Assembly (NCBI GenBank): GCA_934590165.1
Contig: CAKTOO010000001.1
Coordinates: 186,001 to 250,000, forward strand
Source: an uncultured Dysosmobacter sp.
Lineage (GTDB): Bacteria; Bacillota; Clostridia; Oscillospirales; Oscillospiraceae
Direction: 5' to 3'
Length of the DNA: 64,000 nt
Part shown: in pieces, positions 44,265-52,351 of the stretch
How positions within the stretch are numbered: the first letter of the stretch is position 1
Layout of the letters: each line of letters begins with the position of its first letter
Position numbers and translations under genes: made by a program
Notes under the pieces: model-generated
Seen by the model: the letters and a program-made list of their open reading frames with translations, nothing else
Databases searched by the model: none
What the model was told of the DNA's origin: nothing

Positions 44265-45041
44265 ATGCCCATTTTCGATACCCATGCCCACTATGACTCC
44301 GGCGGCTTCAACGCCGACCGGCACGCGGTGCTTGCCGCCCTCCCCACCGTCGGGGTGGGATTGGTAGTGGACCCGGGCTGCGACATTCCCAGTAGCTGCG
44401 CCGCCGTGGCGTTGGCGGAGCAATATCCCCATGTATATGCCGCTGTGGGCATCCACCCGGAGGACTGTGCCGATTGTACGGACGCAGACTTTGACGCCGT
44501 CCGGGAGCTGTGCGGGCACGACAAGGTGGTGGCCATCGGCGAGATCGGCCTGGATTACTACTGGGCGGAAAATCCCCCCAGGGAGTTTCAGCAGCAGGTG
44601 TTCCGCAGGCAGCTGGCTCTGGCGGAGGAGCTGGACCTGCCGGTCATCGTCCACGACCGGGAGGCCCACGGGGACAGCCTTGCCATCGTGCTGGAATACC
44701 CGGAGGTCCGGGGCGTGTTCCACTGTTTTTCCGGAAGCCCGGAAATGGCGGCGGAGCTTTTGAAGCGGGGCTGGTATCTGGGTTTTGACGGGCCTATCAC
44801 CTATAAAAACGCCAAGCGGGCGCCGGAGGTGGCGGCCATCACGCCCCTGGGCCGCATCGTTGTGGAGACGGACGCCCCCTATCTGACCCCGGTCCCCTTC
44901 CGGGGCAAACGGAACGACAGCCGGTATCTGCCCTACGTCATTGAAAAGCTGGCGGAGTGGAAAGGCGTTACGCCGCAGGAAATGACGGACATCACCTGGG
45001 AGAACGGTCTGCGGCTGTTCGGCCTGGAGGGCCGCATATGA
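44265..45041 (+). CDS. TatD-family metal-dependent hydrolase/DNase
   Basis: The 258-residue TIM-barrel enzyme has the metal ligands of TatD: DTHAHYD at the N-terminus, the Glu of AIGEIGLDYYW, HDREAH, FHCFSGS and VETDAPYLTPVPFRGKRN. TatD proteins are 3'-5' exonucleases linked to DNA repair. AAAGAGG precedes the ATG. The last codons overlap (ATGA) the following lipoprotein gene, and a radical SAM gene of the TatD-linked type follows, so the three form one unit. Confidence 0.93.
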   Translation: MPIFDTHAHYDSGGFNADRHAVLAALPTVGVGLVVDPGCDIPSSCAAVALAEQYPHVYAAVGIHPEDCADCTDADFDAVRELCGHDKVVAIGEIGLDYYWAENPPREFQQQVFRRQLALAEELDLPVIVHDREAHGDSLAIVLEYPEVRGVFHCFSGSPEMAAELLKRGWYLGFDGPITYKNAKRAPEVAAITPLGRIVVETDAPYLTPVPFRGKRNDSRYLPYVIEKLAEWKGVTPQEMTDITWENGLRLFGLEGRI

Positions 45042-45922
45042 AAAAGCTGCTTCCAGTCCTGTTGGCCCTGGCTCTGTTGACCGGGTGCGGCGAGGGAAAG
45101 TACACGCTGGAGACCACTATCAGAGCACCGACAGGGGACGATGTCCCCGTGAGCTCCCCGGTCCAGTCCATTTCCGCCCCGGCGGTGGTGACGGAGGGGC
45201 GGGAGCCCACGGAGGATTTTGACCTTCCGGCGGAAGTCGTGGATATCCGTGAACGGAGCGAACACGCCTCCCGGCGGGATGATATGCCGGTGGGCAAGCT
45301 GATCGAGCTGCCGGAGAAGGATGTGGCCCTGTACGGCGTGGGGGTGTACCCGGCGGGCGGAAGCGTGGCTTGGCTCCGATGGGGTGATGCCCTGGCGGAA
45401 TTTGACTGGATATTTGGAGGTCCCCGCATGGTGATGCCGGCCCTCTGGTGCTTTGACGCGGACAACGACGGCCAGGAGGAGGTGGTGGCTGTCACGTGTG
45501 GCGGCAGCGGCACCGGTGTTTCTATTGATGTTCTGCATATTGTGGAAGAGAACGAGGAGGGCATCCTGACGGACTATACGTTTCCTGAGAAACTGTGGGG
45601 AGAGCAGATGCCCAACCTACTGGATACAGAGATCATCAATAATCGGCTCTACGGAGTCCTAGGAGAGGAACTGGTAGATATTACCCGCCAGCTGCCGGAG
45701 GGTATGCTTCCGGAGGAAGTCAAGGGCCTTGGCACAGGAACTTTTGCGGGCTTCGACATAGAGACCTACCGGAACGGATGCGGCGACATTCTCTTCTGCG
45801 GCGGTGCCTGTCTGGACGCCGACGGTTATAACTATTGGTATGTGGCTGACCTCACCGCCTCCGTCGCCTATGAGAACGGCATATTCAGCCTGTCCGCCTT
45901 TCATTTGAACAGTTTCAACTGA
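45038..45922 (+). CDS. Lipoprotein of unknown function
   Basis: The 294-residue protein has a clear lipoprotein signal (MKKLLPVLLALALLTGCGEG, Cys17) and is exported to the outer face of the membrane. A proline- and acid-rich linker (about 20-75) leads to a domain with WCFDADNDGQEEVVAV, an acidic calcium-loop-like repeat also seen in VCBS/FG-GAP proteins. I do not recognise the family. It overlaps the tatD gene by four bases and lies 19 bp before the radical SAM gene. Confidence 0.75.
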   Translation: MKKLLPVLLALALLTGCGEGKYTLETTIRAPTGDDVPVSSPVQSISAPAVVTEGREPTEDFDLPAEVVDIRERSEHASRRDDMPVGKLIELPEKDVALYGVGVYPAGGSVAWLRWGDALAEFDWIFGGPRMVMPALWCFDADNDGQEEVVAVTCGGSGTGVSIDVLHIVEENEEGILTDYTFPEKLWGEQMPNLLDTEIINNRLYGVLGEELVDITRQLPEGMLPEEVKGLGTGTFAGFDIETYRNGCGDILFCGGACLDADGYNYWYVADLTASVAYENGIFSLSAFHLNSFN

Positions 45923-45941
45923 ACAACAAGGAGAGATTACC

Positions 45942-46565
45942 ATGGAAAAAGGCTTTACCATTACATATGAATACGGGGACAACCTGTATGTGAACCCCTC
46001 CAACCGCTGCAACTTCAACTGCGAGTTCTGCCTGCGGCACAACCAAAGTTCCGGCGGCAGCATCTATACCCACAACCTGTGGCTGAAGCGGGAGCCCACG
46101 AAGGAGGAGATCCTGGCCTCCATCGAGAGCCATGACCTCACCAAATACCGCCAGCTGGTGTTCGTGGGCTTCGGCGAGCCCACTTACCGCTTTGACGACA
46201 TCTGCTGGGTCGTGGACCAAATGAAGGAGCACGGCACCAAAATGTTCACCCGCATGGATACCAACGGCACCGGCAGCGTCATTAATGGCCGGGACATCGC
46301 CCCGGAGTTTGCCGGGCGGTTCGACATGGTGTCCATTTCCCTGAACACCGACACAGCGGAAAAGTATGACGCCCTGTGCCACCCCAACTTCTCCGGGGCC
46401 TACGAGGCCATGAAGGCCTTTGCCCGGGAGCTGCGGCAGTATGTGCCAACGGTCATGATGACGGTGGTGGACACCATTCCCAAAGAGGAGATCGAAAACT
46501 GCCGGAAGATCTGCGAGGACGAGGTGGGCGCCGTCTACCGGGTGCGGGAGTACATCGCGGACTGA
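45942..46565 (+). CDS. TatD-associated radical SAM protein
   Basis: The 207-residue protein has the radical SAM cluster CNFNCEFC (Cys25, 29, 32 region), a GGEP-like motif FVGFGEPTYR, and FDMVSISLNTD in the barrel. Its short length and linkage to tatD match the family described as TatD-linked radical SAM proteins, whose reaction is unknown. AAGGAGAG precedes the ATG. Here a lipoprotein gene is inserted between the two. Confidence 0.88.
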   Translation: MEKGFTITYEYGDNLYVNPSNRCNFNCEFCLRHNQSSGGSIYTHNLWLKREPTKEEILASIESHDLTKYRQLVFVGFGEPTYRFDDICWVVDQMKEHGTKMFTRMDTNGTGSVINGRDIAPEFAGRFDMVSISLNTDTAEKYDALCHPNFSGAYEAMKAFARELRQYVPTVMMTVVDTIPKEEIENCRKICEDEVGAVYRVREYIAD

Positions 46566-46570
46566 AACAC

Positions 46571-46609
46571 AAAAAAAACACCACCGGACCATTGGCCCGG
46601 TGGTGTTCT
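46571..46609. terminator. Bidirectional terminator
   Basis: AACACCACCGGG-like stem: ACACCACCGG / CCGGTGGTGT with A-run on the left and a short T-run on the right, between convergent genes. Confidence 0.75.
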
Positions 46610-46613
46610 CCGT

Positions 46614-47012
46614 TTACAGCATCCGTAAAAGCTCGATCTGTTCGCCGGAGGGACCGGTGAAGAACCAGTTCTCCAGACCGCCGAACAGCGCCGGCAGGAC
46701 CTTTTTCTCGCTGCCTATAAAGGTATCCACCCCGGCGGAGCGGATAGCGGCGGCAGCGGCGTCCACATCCTTCACGTACACGGCGAAGTGGGGAATATTG
46801 CCCTCCGTCATGGGTACAGGGGTGGGAGACTGGATGAGCTCCAGCAAAAAGCCGCCAAATTCCACCAGCGCCAGCTTCTTCTCCCCGTCGGGGGTGGGGA
46901 TGGCGTCCTGCTTGTACAGTGTGCCGCCGATTTTTTCGTAAAAGGCGATGCTCTTCGCCATGTCCCGGGTGTGAATGGCGATGTGGCCCAGGCCCTGATA
47001 CAGTTCTTTCAT
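46614..47012 (-). CDS. VOC-family (glyoxalase/bleomycin-resistance fold) protein
   Basis: The 132-residue protein has the paired beta-alpha-beta-beta-beta units of the VOC fold: LGHIAIHTRDMAKSIAFYEK, then PHFAVYVKDVDAAAAAIRSA and FFTGPSGEQIELL, with metal-ligand-type His, Glu and Glu. It may be a lactoylglutathione lyase-like or dioxygenase-like enzyme; the substrate is unknown. The ATG at 47012 has GGAGG eight bases upstream. It follows the TSUP transporter gene by 17 bp and is probably co-transcribed. Confidence 0.85.
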   Translation of the reverse strand: MKELYQGLGHIAIHTRDMAKSIAFYEKIGGTLYKQDAIPTPDGEKKLALVEFGGFLLELIQSPTPVPMTEGNIPHFAVYVKDVDAAAAAIRSAGVDTFIGSEKKVLPALFGGLENWFFTGPSGEQIELLRML

Positions 47013-47029
47013 GTGCACTTCCTCCTAAA

Positions 47030-47782
47030 TTATGTATGAAACACGATGGATTTGACGATGATGCTGACGCCGCCCAGCAAAAACAGGACAATGGCGCCCT
47101 TTTGGAGCCGGTCCTCCCGCATCCGGGGACCCAGGAACCCGGCCAGCGCCATGGCCAGGGCAGCCGCCGGCACGGACACCGCGCCGAACAGCAGCGCCTC
47201 CCAGGTAATGAGGCCGCTGGTGATGTACACGCCCAGGCGAAACAGGTTCTCCCCCAGGAACAAAAAGCAGATGCTGCCCTTGAACTCCGGGTAGTCCTTG
47301 GCGGTCCGCTGGAGATAAGCGGTGAGGAACATGTTGATGCCGAACAGGCCCGCGCAGATGCCGGAGAACACCGCTACGGCGTAGCGCATCCAGGGAAGGT
47401 CCCTTCCGGTCCGGACGGGACGGAGGTTTCGGGTGGCCATCTCCAGCCCCAGGATCACCACCACGACGCCCAGCGCTGTTTTCAAGATCCAGGGCAGGGA
47501 GAAGCGCAGCAGCAGCGTGCCGGGAATGACGCCGCACAGGTTGGCCAGCAGCAGGGGCAAGATCCTGCGCCAATTGAAGCTATGGCGGTTTTTCCAGGTG
47601 ATGTAGCCGTTGATGGGACAGTCCATCAAAAGCGTGCCGGGGGTGATGACCACGTTGTCCAGCCGCATGGACAAAATGGGGGCGGAGATCAGGGGGTTGC
47701 CGAAGCCGATGAGGCCCTTGACCGTGTAGGCCAGCAGCTGAGCGGCGAAAATGAACAGGATGGTTTGCCAAGTCATGGCCAT
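47030..47782 (-). CDS. TSUP family (TauE/SafE) membrane transporter
   Basis: The 250-residue protein has about eight membrane helices and the TauE/SafE motifs GLIGFGNPLISAPIL near the N-terminus and AGLFGINMFLTAYL in the middle. The family exports sulfite, sulfonates or organic anions. The start is the first ATG (47782) after AGAGGAAG; a second in-frame ATG lies two codons later. It is co-directional with the VOC gene. Confidence 0.85.
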   Translation of the reverse strand: MAMTWQTILFIFAAQLLAYTVKGLIGFGNPLISAPILSMRLDNVVITPGTLLMDCPINGYITWKNRHSFNWRRILPLLLANLCGVIPGTLLLRFSLPWILKTALGVVVVILGLEMATRNLRPVRTGRDLPWMRYAVAVFSGICAGLFGINMFLTAYLQRTAKDYPEFKGSICFLFLGENLFRLGVYITSGLITWEALLFGAVSVPAAALAMALAGFLGPRMREDRLQKGAIVLFLLGGVSIIVKSIVFHT

Positions 47783-47892
47783 GGATACGCGCTTCCTCTC
47801 TTCCGGGCGGATGAATCGTACTACATATACCACATCCTGCGGAAAAAGGAAAGGTTTTTCACGGAAACCGGGAAAAACAGGAAAAAATGTGC

Positions 47893-47943
47893 TTGACATT
47901 TGCGCTCCGTCCTGTATAATAATATAGCTTGCAGTCTGCAAGC
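47893..47943 (+). promoter_or_regulatory. Promoter and leader hairpin of the rpsF-ssb-rpsR operon
   Basis: TTGACA (47893-47898), 16 bp, TATAAT (47915-47920) is the strongest-looking promoter in the window. The transcript starts near a hairpin GCTTGCAG-TCTGCAAGC (47927-47943). I do not find the conserved elements of the S6:S18 leader motif with confidence. Confidence 0.8.
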
Positions 47944-47998
47944 ATATCCTTGCTCTCATCTTTGAATGAGGGCCATCTGTCCAAAAGGAGGTGCAAAC

Positions 47999-48295
47999 AT
48001 GGCAAAGGTTACTGCCAATTATGAGGTCGTCTACATCGTCGACCCTGCACAGGGTGAGGAGGGCATTGCCTCTATCGTGGCAAACTTCAAGTCCCTGGCT
48101 GAGCAGAATGGTTCCGCCGTTGAGGTGGAAGAGTGGGGTACCCGCAAGCTGGCTTATCCCATCAACTACAAGAACGATGGCTACTACGTGCTGATGAGCT
48201 TCACCAGCGAGCCTTCCTTCCCCCGGGAGTTGGATCGTAAGCTGCGCATCAACGATGGCATCATGCGTTCCCTGATCGTCTGCAAGGGCGAATAA
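47999..48295 (+). CDS. rpsF: 30S ribosomal protein S6
   Basis: The 98-residue protein has the S6 fold with YEVVYIVDP at the N-terminus, EEWGTRKLAYPINY in the middle and DGIMRSLIVCKGE at the end. It binds S18 in the small-subunit platform. AAGGAGG precedes the ATG at 47999. It is first in the conserved operon with ssb (15 bp later) and rpsR. Confidence 0.96.
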   Translation: MAKVTANYEVVYIVDPAQGEEGIASIVANFKSLAEQNGSAVEVEEWGTRKLAYPINYKNDGYYVLMSFTSEPSFPRELDRKLRINDGIMRSLIVCKGE

Positions 48296-48310
48296 GGAGG
48301 CCTTGGGAGA

Positions 48311-48784
48311 ATGCTCAACAAGGTTATCATCATGGGTCGTCTGGTCAAGGACCCGGAATTGCGCCGCACCCAGTCCGGCACGGCGGTCACATCCTTCCGC
48401 ATCGCGGTGGACCGTGACTTCAAGAGCCAGGACGGCAGCAAGCAGGCGGACTTCTTTGATGTAGTCGCCTGGCGCAATACCGCGGAATTTGTCAGCAAGT
48501 ACTTCACCAAGGGCCGCATGGCTGTGGTGGAGGGCCGGCTGCAGACCCGGGACTGGACGGACCGGGAGGGCGGCAAGCGCGTCGCTACCGAGATCGTCGC
48601 CGACAACATTTACTTCGGTGACTCCAAGCGGGACGGCGCCGGCGAGTACGGCGGAGCCCCCGCGTACAACAGCGCCCCCTCTTACAGCGCGCCCGTGGGC
48701 GGCGGCCGAGGCGCCGCGGCTCCCATGGACAGCCATTCCGATTTCGCCGAGATCGGCGAGGAGGACGGCGAACTGCCGTTCTGA
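48311..48784 (+). CDS. ssb: Single-stranded DNA-binding protein
   Basis: The 157-residue SSB has an OB fold (about 1-108: MLNKVIIMGRLVKDPELRRT, FRIAVDRDF, FFDVVAWRNTAEFVSKYF), a short Gly/Ala/Ser-rich linker and the acidic protein-interaction tip GEEDGELPF. It coats ssDNA and recruits repair and replication proteins. It lies between rpsF and rpsR, as in most Firmicutes. Confidence 0.96.
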   Translation: MLNKVIIMGRLVKDPELRRTQSGTAVTSFRIAVDRDFKSQDGSKQADFFDVVAWRNTAEFVSKYFTKGRMAVVEGRLQTRDWTDREGGKRVATEIVADNIYFGDSKRDGAGEYGGAPAYNSAPSYSAPVGGGRGAAAPMDSHSDFAEIGEEDGELPF

Positions 48785-48808
48785 TCTTAATAAAGGAGGA
48801 ACCATTTC

Positions 48809-49060
48809 ATGGCTTTTGATCGTGAAGCGAGACCCGCTCGTCCCATGCGCGGCAAGCGCCGTAAGGTGTGCCAGTTCTGCGCCGAAAAGTGCGAGTCCAT
48901 CGATTACAAGGACGCCGCCAAGCTGCGTCGTTTCGTCTCTGAGCGTTCCAAGATTCTGCCCCGCAGAACCACCGGCACCTGCGCCATGCATCAGCGTCAG
49001 CTGACCGAGGCCATCAAGCGTGCCCGTCAGATCGCTCTGCTGCCCTACGTTACCGACTAA
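48809..49060 (+). CDS. rpsR: 30S ribosomal protein S18, zinc-ligand form
   Basis: The 83-residue protein has KVCQFCAEKCESIDYKD and TGTCAMHQRQLTEAIKRAR, so it keeps the Cys set of the zinc-type S18, unlike the Cys-poor forms. It ends the operon. AAAGGAGG precedes the ATG, and a strong terminator follows. Confidence 0.96.
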   Translation: MAFDREARPARPMRGKRRKVCQFCAEKCESIDYKDAAKLRRFVSERSKILPRRTTGTCAMHQRQLTEAIKRARQIALLPYVTD

Positions 49061-49080
49061 AAAGCAACTGCTTATGCTTA

Positions 49081-49114
49081 AAACAGCCTGTCCATCCGGA
49101 CAGGCTGTTTTTTT
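49081..49114 (+). terminator. Terminator of the rpsF-ssb-rpsR operon
   Basis: AAACAGCCTGTCC-AT-CCGGACAGGCTGTTTTTTT-type hairpin with T-run. Confidence 0.88.
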
Positions 49115-49156
49115 ACCGCAAAAGGCCGCCCGCCTATGCACGGACGGCCTTTTTGC

Positions 49157-50320
49157 TTATTTGCTGCGGGCCTCCAGCACCTCCGCCATCCGCTTCGCGA
49201 ACAGCCGCCCCGCCAGCTCCGCCTCCTCCGGGGAGTTGCCGGCGGCGCCCACCTCCAAAAGCAGGCTTCCGGTGGTGGCGTGCTGGTTGTAGCGGGAGTT
49301 GCGCAGCAGGATGGGCCGCATGAGGGTGGGATACTCCGTGAGCAGGTCCTCCTGCAGCGCCGCCGCCAGCTTCAGGTTCTCCATCCAGTTCGGGTGGGTG
49401 AGACCGCTGCCGTCGCTGCCCACCACCAGGCTCATCTGGGCGGCGGTGCCCTCCCCTTCCACAGCGGAGACCACCTTGTACTCGTTGCCCTGACTGTCCT
49501 CGATGGCGTCCCGGTGGACATCCAGGATGAAGTGGATGGTAGGGTACTGGGTCAGATAGCTTTGGATGGCCGCCAGGGACCGGTCGTAGGCCCCGGAGTA
49601 AGAGGGATAGTCGTACAGCGTCCGGTCGTGGAGGACGGAGATGCCCGCCTGGCTCAAAGTGTCCGCGATGACATCCCCTACCCGCACCACGTTGTAGCGG
49701 GCGTCGGTGGTGCGGTGGTCACCGGACCAGACGATGTCGCTGCTGTCGGCGGGAGTGTAGGCCTCGCTGCCGTGGGTGTGGAGGATGAGGACCTGGGGAC
49801 CCGGGTCTCCGGTGAGTTCCGCCGCGAAGGGCTCCGCCAGGGCGGTGACGTCCACGGCGTGGTCGGTGGAATTGCTGATGTACACCCGGCCAGACACCGT
49901 GTAGCCGGAGGGGTCCGTGGGCACCAGGGTCCGGGCTGCTACCCCGTTGTCCGGGGCGTCCGGCACCGCCAGGGGCGTCTCCTCCACCGGCACCGTCTCC
50001 TGAGGCGGTGTGCTGTCGGCGGCGGGTTCCTCCGGCGTGCCCTGCTCTGTGGACCAAAGCTCCGCCACGGCGGGGCGGGCCGCCAGCAGCAAAGGGGATT
50101 CCCCGATGGTCATGACCGCCGCCGGCGACAGGCTGTCCGCCGGGCGCAGGTCCCCCAGCTCCCAGCGCAGCATCCCCACCGGCGCCGCCTCCCGCAGGGC
50201 CTGCCACGCGCCGGAAGCCGTGTCACTGCCGGCGGTGACGGCCACGGTCCACACCACCCCTGCGGCCAGTGCCGCCGCCTCCAGCCGCCGCAGGATGTCC
50301 CGCAGCAGCACCACTTTCAT
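49157..50320 (-). CDS. spoIIP: Stage II sporulation protein P
   Basis: The 387-residue protein has an N-terminal membrane anchor (about 8-30), a variable Pro/Glu-rich linker and the SpoIIP peptidoglycan hydrolase domain: ILHTHGSEAYTP, VGDVIADTLSQAGISVLHD, HFILDVHRDAI and LLLEVGAAGNSPEEA. It is an amidase and endopeptidase that works with SpoIID and SpoIIM in engulfment. The ATG at 50320 follows AGGAGGTG. It usually lies beside gpr; here the two are about 5.5 kb apart. Confidence 0.92.
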   Translation of the reverse strand: MKVVLLRDILRRLEAAALAAGVVWTVAVTAGSDTASGAWQALREAAPVGMLRWELGDLRPADSLSPAAVMTIGESPLLLAARPAVAELWSTEQGTPEEPAADSTPPQETVPVEETPLAVPDAPDNGVAARTLVPTDPSGYTVSGRVYISNSTDHAVDVTALAEPFAAELTGDPGPQVLILHTHGSEAYTPADSSDIVWSGDHRTTDARYNVVRVGDVIADTLSQAGISVLHDRTLYDYPSYSGAYDRSLAAIQSYLTQYPTIHFILDVHRDAIEDSQGNEYKVVSAVEGEGTAAQMSLVVGSDGSGLTHPNWMENLKLAAALQEDLLTEYPTLMRPILLRNSRYNQHATTGSLLLEVGAAGNSPEEAELAGRLFAKRMAEVLEARSK

Positions 50321-50384
50321 GTGCCTCACCTCCTGGGACAACCTATGCGCTCCGGGCCGGGAGTATGCCTGCCGCGCCCGGACA

Positions 50385-50414
50385 TTGACAAACCTGGTGC
50401 CGGACCTGTACAAT
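50385..50414 (+). promoter_or_regulatory. Promoter of the GntR regulator gene
   Basis: TTGACA (50385-50390), 18 bp, TACAAT (50409-50414), 31 bases before the start codon. Confidence 0.7.
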
Positions 50415-50444
50415 GGGGGAAAACGAAACGAAGGAGGGAGCGCC

Positions 50445-51152
50445 ATGGACCGGCCGGAGGGCGGAAAGCAGGACACATTGGAAAGCCGTGCTTACGAGGC
50501 GCTGAAGACCGCCATCATCACCGGAGTTTATCCACCGGGAGGACAGGTGGTGGAGGAGTTGGTGGCAAAACAGCTGGAGATGAGCCGCTCCCCCGTGCGC
50601 ATCGCCATTAAGCGGCTGCAGGCGGAGGGCTTTTTGGAGCGGTATCCCAACAAGCGGATCTATGTGGCCCTGGCGGACGCCCAAAAGACCGTGGATGCCC
50701 TGTATATCCGGGAAGCGCTGGAGGGAATGGCCTCCCGTCTGGCGGCCCTTCACCGGGATGATACGGATGTGGAACAGCTGCGGGCGGCGGAGGAGGCCCT
50801 GGACCGTTATACCCAGGCGGGAGACACGCTCCACCTGTACCAGGCGGAGATCCAGCTGCACAGGACCGTGCTGGCCGCCTGCAAAAACACCCAGCTGGAG
50901 CGGATGGCCGCCAACCTCCTGGACCAGGAGTCGGTGTTCCGCTATCGCAGTATGCTGATGGATGAAGCCCGGGGGGCGGATTCCCTGCGGGAGCACAAGG
51001 CCATTGTCCAGGCCGTGATCCGCCAGGATGAGGACGGGGCGGAGCGTCTGGCCCGGGAGCATGTCCACAAGCTGCTCCAGTGGGTGCGGCGGACCCAGCA
51101 GTCTTCCCTTTCTCAGGCCGCCTCTCCCCTGCGGCCCCTGTCCCGGGAATAA
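50445..51152 (+). CDS. GntR-family regulator (FadR/FCD-type)
   Basis: The 235-residue protein has an N-terminal winged helix (SRAYEALKTAIITGVYPPGG, ELVAKQLEMSRSPVRIAIKRL) and a helical FCD ligand domain (YIREALEGMASRLAA, LHRTVLAACKNTQLE, EHKAIVQAVIRQDEDGAERL, with the His/Asp metal ligand pattern). Such proteins sense carboxylates. It lies upstream of and co-directional with the E1 alpha/beta genes and probably controls them. AAGGAGGG precedes the ATG at 50445; the longer frame overlaps spoIIP and is rejected. Confidence 0.9.
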   Translation: MDRPEGGKQDTLESRAYEALKTAIITGVYPPGGQVVEELVAKQLEMSRSPVRIAIKRLQAEGFLERYPNKRIYVALADAQKTVDALYIREALEGMASRLAALHRDDTDVEQLRAAEEALDRYTQAGDTLHLYQAEIQLHRTVLAACKNTQLERMAANLLDQESVFRYRSMLMDEARGADSLREHKAIVQAVIRQDEDGAERLAREHVHKLLQWVRRTQQSSLSQAASPLRPLSRE

Positions 51153-51162
51153 GACCCACACA

Positions 51163-51201
51163 AACAGCCGGGGCGGCGCATTCTGCGCCGCCCCGGCTGT
51201 T
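51163..51201 (+). terminator. 18-bp perfect hairpin after the GntR gene
   Basis: An 18-bp perfect stem with a 3-base loop (TTC) begins AACAGCCGGGGCGG. No T-run follows (TTCCGC), so it may terminate weakly or work as a processing/protection hairpin before the E1 operon. Confidence 0.6.
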
Positions 51202-51292
51202 CCGCATCCTTCAGACCCTTACAAAAAATGCGGAAAACATTGTGCAGAATCATGATTTTTTGCCAATAGTCGAAAAAATAATTGTAAAAGCG

Positions 51293-51321
51293 TTGCTCCG
51301 GTGATAAGTTTAATTTAGAAT
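51293..51321 (+). promoter_or_regulatory. Promoter of the E1 alpha/beta operon
   Basis: TTGCTC (51293-51298), 17 bp, TAGAAT (51316-51321) in an AT-rich 150-bp gap. No palindrome convincing enough to be a GntR operator was found. Confidence 0.6.
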
Positions 51322-51365
51322 ACAATTTTGGATACAGATTTTGCAAACCGTAAGGAGGCGGCCGG

Positions 51366-52337
51366 ATGTTTTCAAAGGAAGAACTGCTGCGGCACTATGA
51401 GACCATGGTGAAGATACGCAAATTTGAGTTGGAGGCCAAACGTGCCCGGGAATCCGAGGAGATCTTGGGCAATGTCCACCTGTATGTGGGTGAGGAGGCG
51501 GTGGCCACCGGTGTGTGCGCCTGCCTGAAAAAGACGGATTATATTGAGAGCACCCACCGGGGCCACGGCCACACCATCGCCAAGGGCGCGGACCTCAAGC
51601 CCATGATGGCGGAGCTGTACGGCAAGGCCACCGGCTGCTGCCGGGGCAAGGGCGGCTCCCAGCACGTGGCGGACTTCAGCATCGGAATGCTGGGCGCCAA
51701 CGGCATCGTGGGCGGCGGCTTCGGCCTGGCGGTAGGCGCCGCCCTGGCGGCCCGCTTCCAGGGCAGCGACGCCGTGGCGGTGGTGTTTTTTGGCGACGGC
51801 GCCTCCAACCGGGGCACGTTCCACGAGTCTGCCAACATGGCGGCGGCCTGGCACCTGCCGGTCATCTTCGTGTGCGAGAACAACGGCATCGCCTGCAGCA
51901 CGGACCACGCTACCGGCGGCCAGCAGGCGGTTTTGGACATTTCCAAGCGGGCCGTGGGCTACGACATGGCCAGCTACGTGGTGAACGGAAACGACTTTTT
52001 CGCCGTCCAGGCCGCCATGGAGCGGCTGGTGAAGCGTGCCCGGAACGGCGAGGGCAACCGCTGCGGCTTCCTGGAGTGCCAGACCCACCGGGCTTATGGA
52101 CACACCGCCATAGACCCCCAGGTGTACCGGGACCCCAAGGCGGCCCTTGCCCGGCTCCACGCCGATGACCCCATTCAGAATTTTGAGCGCCGGTGCCTGT
52201 CCGAGGGATGGCTGGAGCAGAGTGATTTTGACGCCGTCCAGGCCCGGGTGACGGAGATGGTGGAGGAGGCCCGGCGCTTCGCCGTGGAAAGCCCCTACCC
52301 CGACCCATCCGAGCTGTACACGGACATTTACGACTGA
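51366..52337 (+). CDS. Thiamine-diphosphate-dependent dehydrogenase E1 alpha subunit (acetoin/pyruvate type)
   Basis: The 323-residue protein has the E1 alpha fold with the TPP-binding motif GDGASNRGTFHES ending in VCENN, plus STHRGHGHTIAKG and FLECQTHRAYGHT. It decarboxylates a 2-oxoacid or cleaves acetoin together with the beta subunit. The short length and the RGHGH and GKGGSQH segments are closer to acetoin dehydrogenase AcoA than to long PdhA forms, but this is a guess. It overlaps nothing and is followed 14 bp later by the beta gene; no E2 or E3 gene follows. Confidence 0.87.
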   Translation: MFSKEELLRHYETMVKIRKFELEAKRARESEEILGNVHLYVGEEAVATGVCACLKKTDYIESTHRGHGHTIAKGADLKPMMAELYGKATGCCRGKGGSQHVADFSIGMLGANGIVGGGFGLAVGAALAARFQGSDAVAVVFFGDGASNRGTFHESANMAAAWHLPVIFVCENNGIACSTDHATGGQQAVLDISKRAVGYDMASYVVNGNDFFAVQAAMERLVKRARNGEGNRCGFLECQTHRAYGHTAIDPQVYRDPKAALARLHADDPIQNFERRCLSEGWLEQSDFDAVQARVTEMVEEARRFAVESPYPDPSELYTDIYD

Positions 52338-52351
52338 GAGGAGGCTCATCT

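Noticed and set aside
47921..47998. S6:S18 autoregulatory RNA motif before rpsF
   Set aside because: A small hairpin is present but I could not identify the conserved elements of that motif with confidence.
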